The translations under genes were made by a program, and so were the position numbers. A DNA stretch of 6,012 nt, from NCBI GenBank assembly GCA_946547205.1, contig CAMNPA010000091.1, positions 1 to 6,012 on the forward strand. The letters run 5' to 3'. Every line of letters begins with the position of its first letter. Within the stretch, counting starts at the first letter, position 1. Under the pieces are notes generated by a model. It made no database searches and was not told the DNA's origin. It was given only the letters and a program-made list of their open reading frames with translations. The DNA is from an uncultured Selenomonadales bacterium (GTDB lineage Bacteria; Bacillota; Negativicutes; Selenomonadales; Selenomonadaceae). Positions 4,664-6,012 of the stretch are shown here, piece after piece.

Positions 4664-6012
4664 ATGCAGGAGGCAATGCAAAAATTCGGACGCTTCCTTA
4701 GCGCGATGGTCATGCCAAATATCGGCGCGTTCATTGCTTGGGGCTTCATCACTGCACTTTTTATTCCTGCGGGCTGGATACCTAACGAGGGTCTGGCTGA
4801 ACTCGTCGGACCAATGGCGAAATGGTTGCTGCCTACGTTAATCGGATTCACGGGCGGCGAAGTCGTCTACGGTCATCGTGGCGGTGTTGTCGGCGCAATC
4901 GCTACTGCGGGCATCATCGTCGGCACTGATATTCCAATGTTCATGGGCGCAATGATTATGGGTCCGATTGGCGGCGTCGCGATTAAAAAATTCGACGAGG
5001 CGGCTCAAGATTCAATTCCCGGCGGCTTTGAAATGCTCGTCAACAACTTTTCGGCGGGTATCCTCGGCGGCATTCTTGCCTGCGCGGCTTACAGTTTTGT
5101 CGGGCCGTTAGTCAGCAGTTTGACGGACGGATTAGCCTCGGCAGTCGGTGCAATCGTCAGCGCGGGACTTTTGCCAATCGTTTCAATCCTTGTCGAACCT
5201 GCGAAAATTTTGTTCCTTAACAACGCAATCAATCACGGCGTCTTTACACCGCTCGGCATGCAACAGGCTCAAGAAGTCGGCAAATCGGTTTTCTTCATGA
5301 TTGAATCGAATCCCGGTCCCGGCTTAGGCGTGTTGCTCGCGTATTCGCTCTTCGGTGTCGGCAATGCAAGAGGCTCGGCTCCCGGCGCGGTTATCATTCA
5401 TTTCTTCGGCGGCATTCACGAAATTTATTTCCCGTATGTTCTCATGAAACCCACGCTGATTCTTGCGGTTATGGCGGGCGGCGTCACGGGCGTTTTCACA
5501 TTGACATTGCTCAACGGCGGTCTCGTTGCTCCTGCAGCTCCGGGCTCATTCATCGCGATTATGGCTATGACGGCTCCAGGTGCTTACTTCGCGAACATTG
5601 CGGCGGTCGCGGCGGCGGCAGGCGTAAGTTTTGCGGTCTCGTCAATTTTCATCAAAGCTACTGCGGCGGCTGATGCTCAAAAGGAAGATGCTCTCGAAGC
5701 GGCTCAAGCAAGCATGAAGTCCATGAAAGCGGCATCCAAAGGTCAGTCGGTCGAAGGCGAAAAACAAGTTGCCGGCAAAGACATCAAATTTATCGCTTAT
5801 GCTTGCGACGCGGGCATGGGCTCAAGTGCATTGGGTGCGGCGGCTCTGCGTAAAAAACTTCACAAGGACGGCTACAAACACATCACCGTTAAAAATTTCG
5901 CAATCGGCAACATTCCCAAGGACGCGCAGATTGTTGTAAGCCACGAGAAACTTGCCGAACGTGCACGCGCCGATTCTCCGCAAGCCGAACACATTTGGGT
6001 TAAAGACTTCAC
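4664..6012 (+). CDS. mtlA: Mannitol-specific PTS transporter subunit IICB, 3' end cut off
   Basis: The frame is open from ATG 4664 to the window edge (449 codons). The product imports mannitol across the cytoplasmic membrane and phosphorylates it to mannitol 1-phosphate using phosphate relayed from PEP through HPr and IIA. The IIC domain (about 1-335) shows FGRFLSAMVMPNIGAFIAWG (8-27), the conserved NNAINHG (186-192) and the GGIHEIYFPYVLM motif (249-261), which belongs to the sugar site. An Ala/Lys/Glu-rich linker (about 336-375) leads to the IIB domain, whose phosphocysteine is Cys381 in ACDAGMGSS. All fit E. coli MtlA closely (Cys384 there). The window ends near the usual end of IIB, so it cannot be seen whether a fused IIA follows, as in E. 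coli, or a separate mtlF, as in many Gram-positive bacteria. mtlD would be expected downstream. It has its own promoter. Confidence 0.97.
   Translation, partial: MQEAMQKFGRFLSAMVMPNIGAFIAWGFITALFIPAGWIPNEGLAELVGPMAKWLLPTLIGFTGGEVVYGHRGGVVGAIATAGIIVGTDIPMFMGAMIMGPIGGVAIKKFDEAAQDSIPGGFEMLVNNFSAGILGGILACAAYSFVGPLVSSLTDGLASAVGAIVSAGLLPIVSILVEPAKILFLNNAINHGVFTPLGMQQAQEVGKSVFFMIESNPGPGLGVLLAYSLFGVGNARGSAPGAVIIHFFGGIHEIYFPYVLMKPTLILAVMAGGVTGVFTLTLLNGGLVAPAAPGSFIAIMAMTAPGAYFANIAAVAAAAGVSFAVSSIFIKATAAADAQKEDALEAAQASMKSMKAASKGQSVEGEKQVAGKDIKFIAYACDAGMGSSALGAAALRKKLHKDGYKHITVKNFAIGNIPKDAQIVVSHEKLAERARADSPQAEHIWVKDF

Overview
The window reads as a chromosomal segment of a low-to-mid GC bacterium that uses strong GGAGG ribosome-binding sites and Rho-independent terminators. 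The best guess is a member of the Bacillota, possibly the Negativicutes. That placement rests on the style of the FtsZ sequence and the signals and is an inference, because no rRNA or other taxonomic marker is present. All supported genes are on the + strand.

Layout. (1) Positions 1-719 hold the 3' end of a gene for a protein with at least two copies of an unrecognised domain, joined by a Pro/Lys-rich linker. A strong terminator at 774-807 closes it. (2) Positions 860-1975 encode a polytopic membrane acyltransferase of the HGSNAT/NagX (DUF5009) type, with its own candidate extended -10 promoter. (3) Positions 2105-4513 form a compact three-gene unit: ftsZ, a degenerate ftsZ paralogue, and a 104-residue protein of unknown function. 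Gaps are 23-25 nt, each gene has its own ribosome-binding site, and a strong terminator follows at 4535-4569. (4) From 4664 to the window end lies mtlA, the mannitol-specific PTS IICB transporter, behind a near-consensus promoter and cut by the window edge.

The most notable feature is the second gene of the ftsZ unit. Its product (271 residues from a GTG start) follows FtsZ almost end to end. It has lost the tubulin/FtsZ nucleotide-binding elements (the GGGGSN T1 loop, the T3 loop and the GGGTGTG T4 box) but keeps the two aspartates of the T7 synergy loop. It also lacks the disordered linker and C-terminal tail that tether FtsZ to the membrane. It therefore looks like a 'pseudo-FtsZ' made together with FtsZ, which could cap, poison or tune FtsZ filaments. 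The 104-residue protein transcribed behind it is a candidate third component.

The other genes look like separate transcription units: an envelope or glycan acyltransferase and a sugar importer. Nothing in the sequence links them functionally to the ftsZ unit. No mobile element, CRISPR array, tRNA or rRNA was seen. The gene-free gaps are all shorter than 160 nt and hold only the signals listed.
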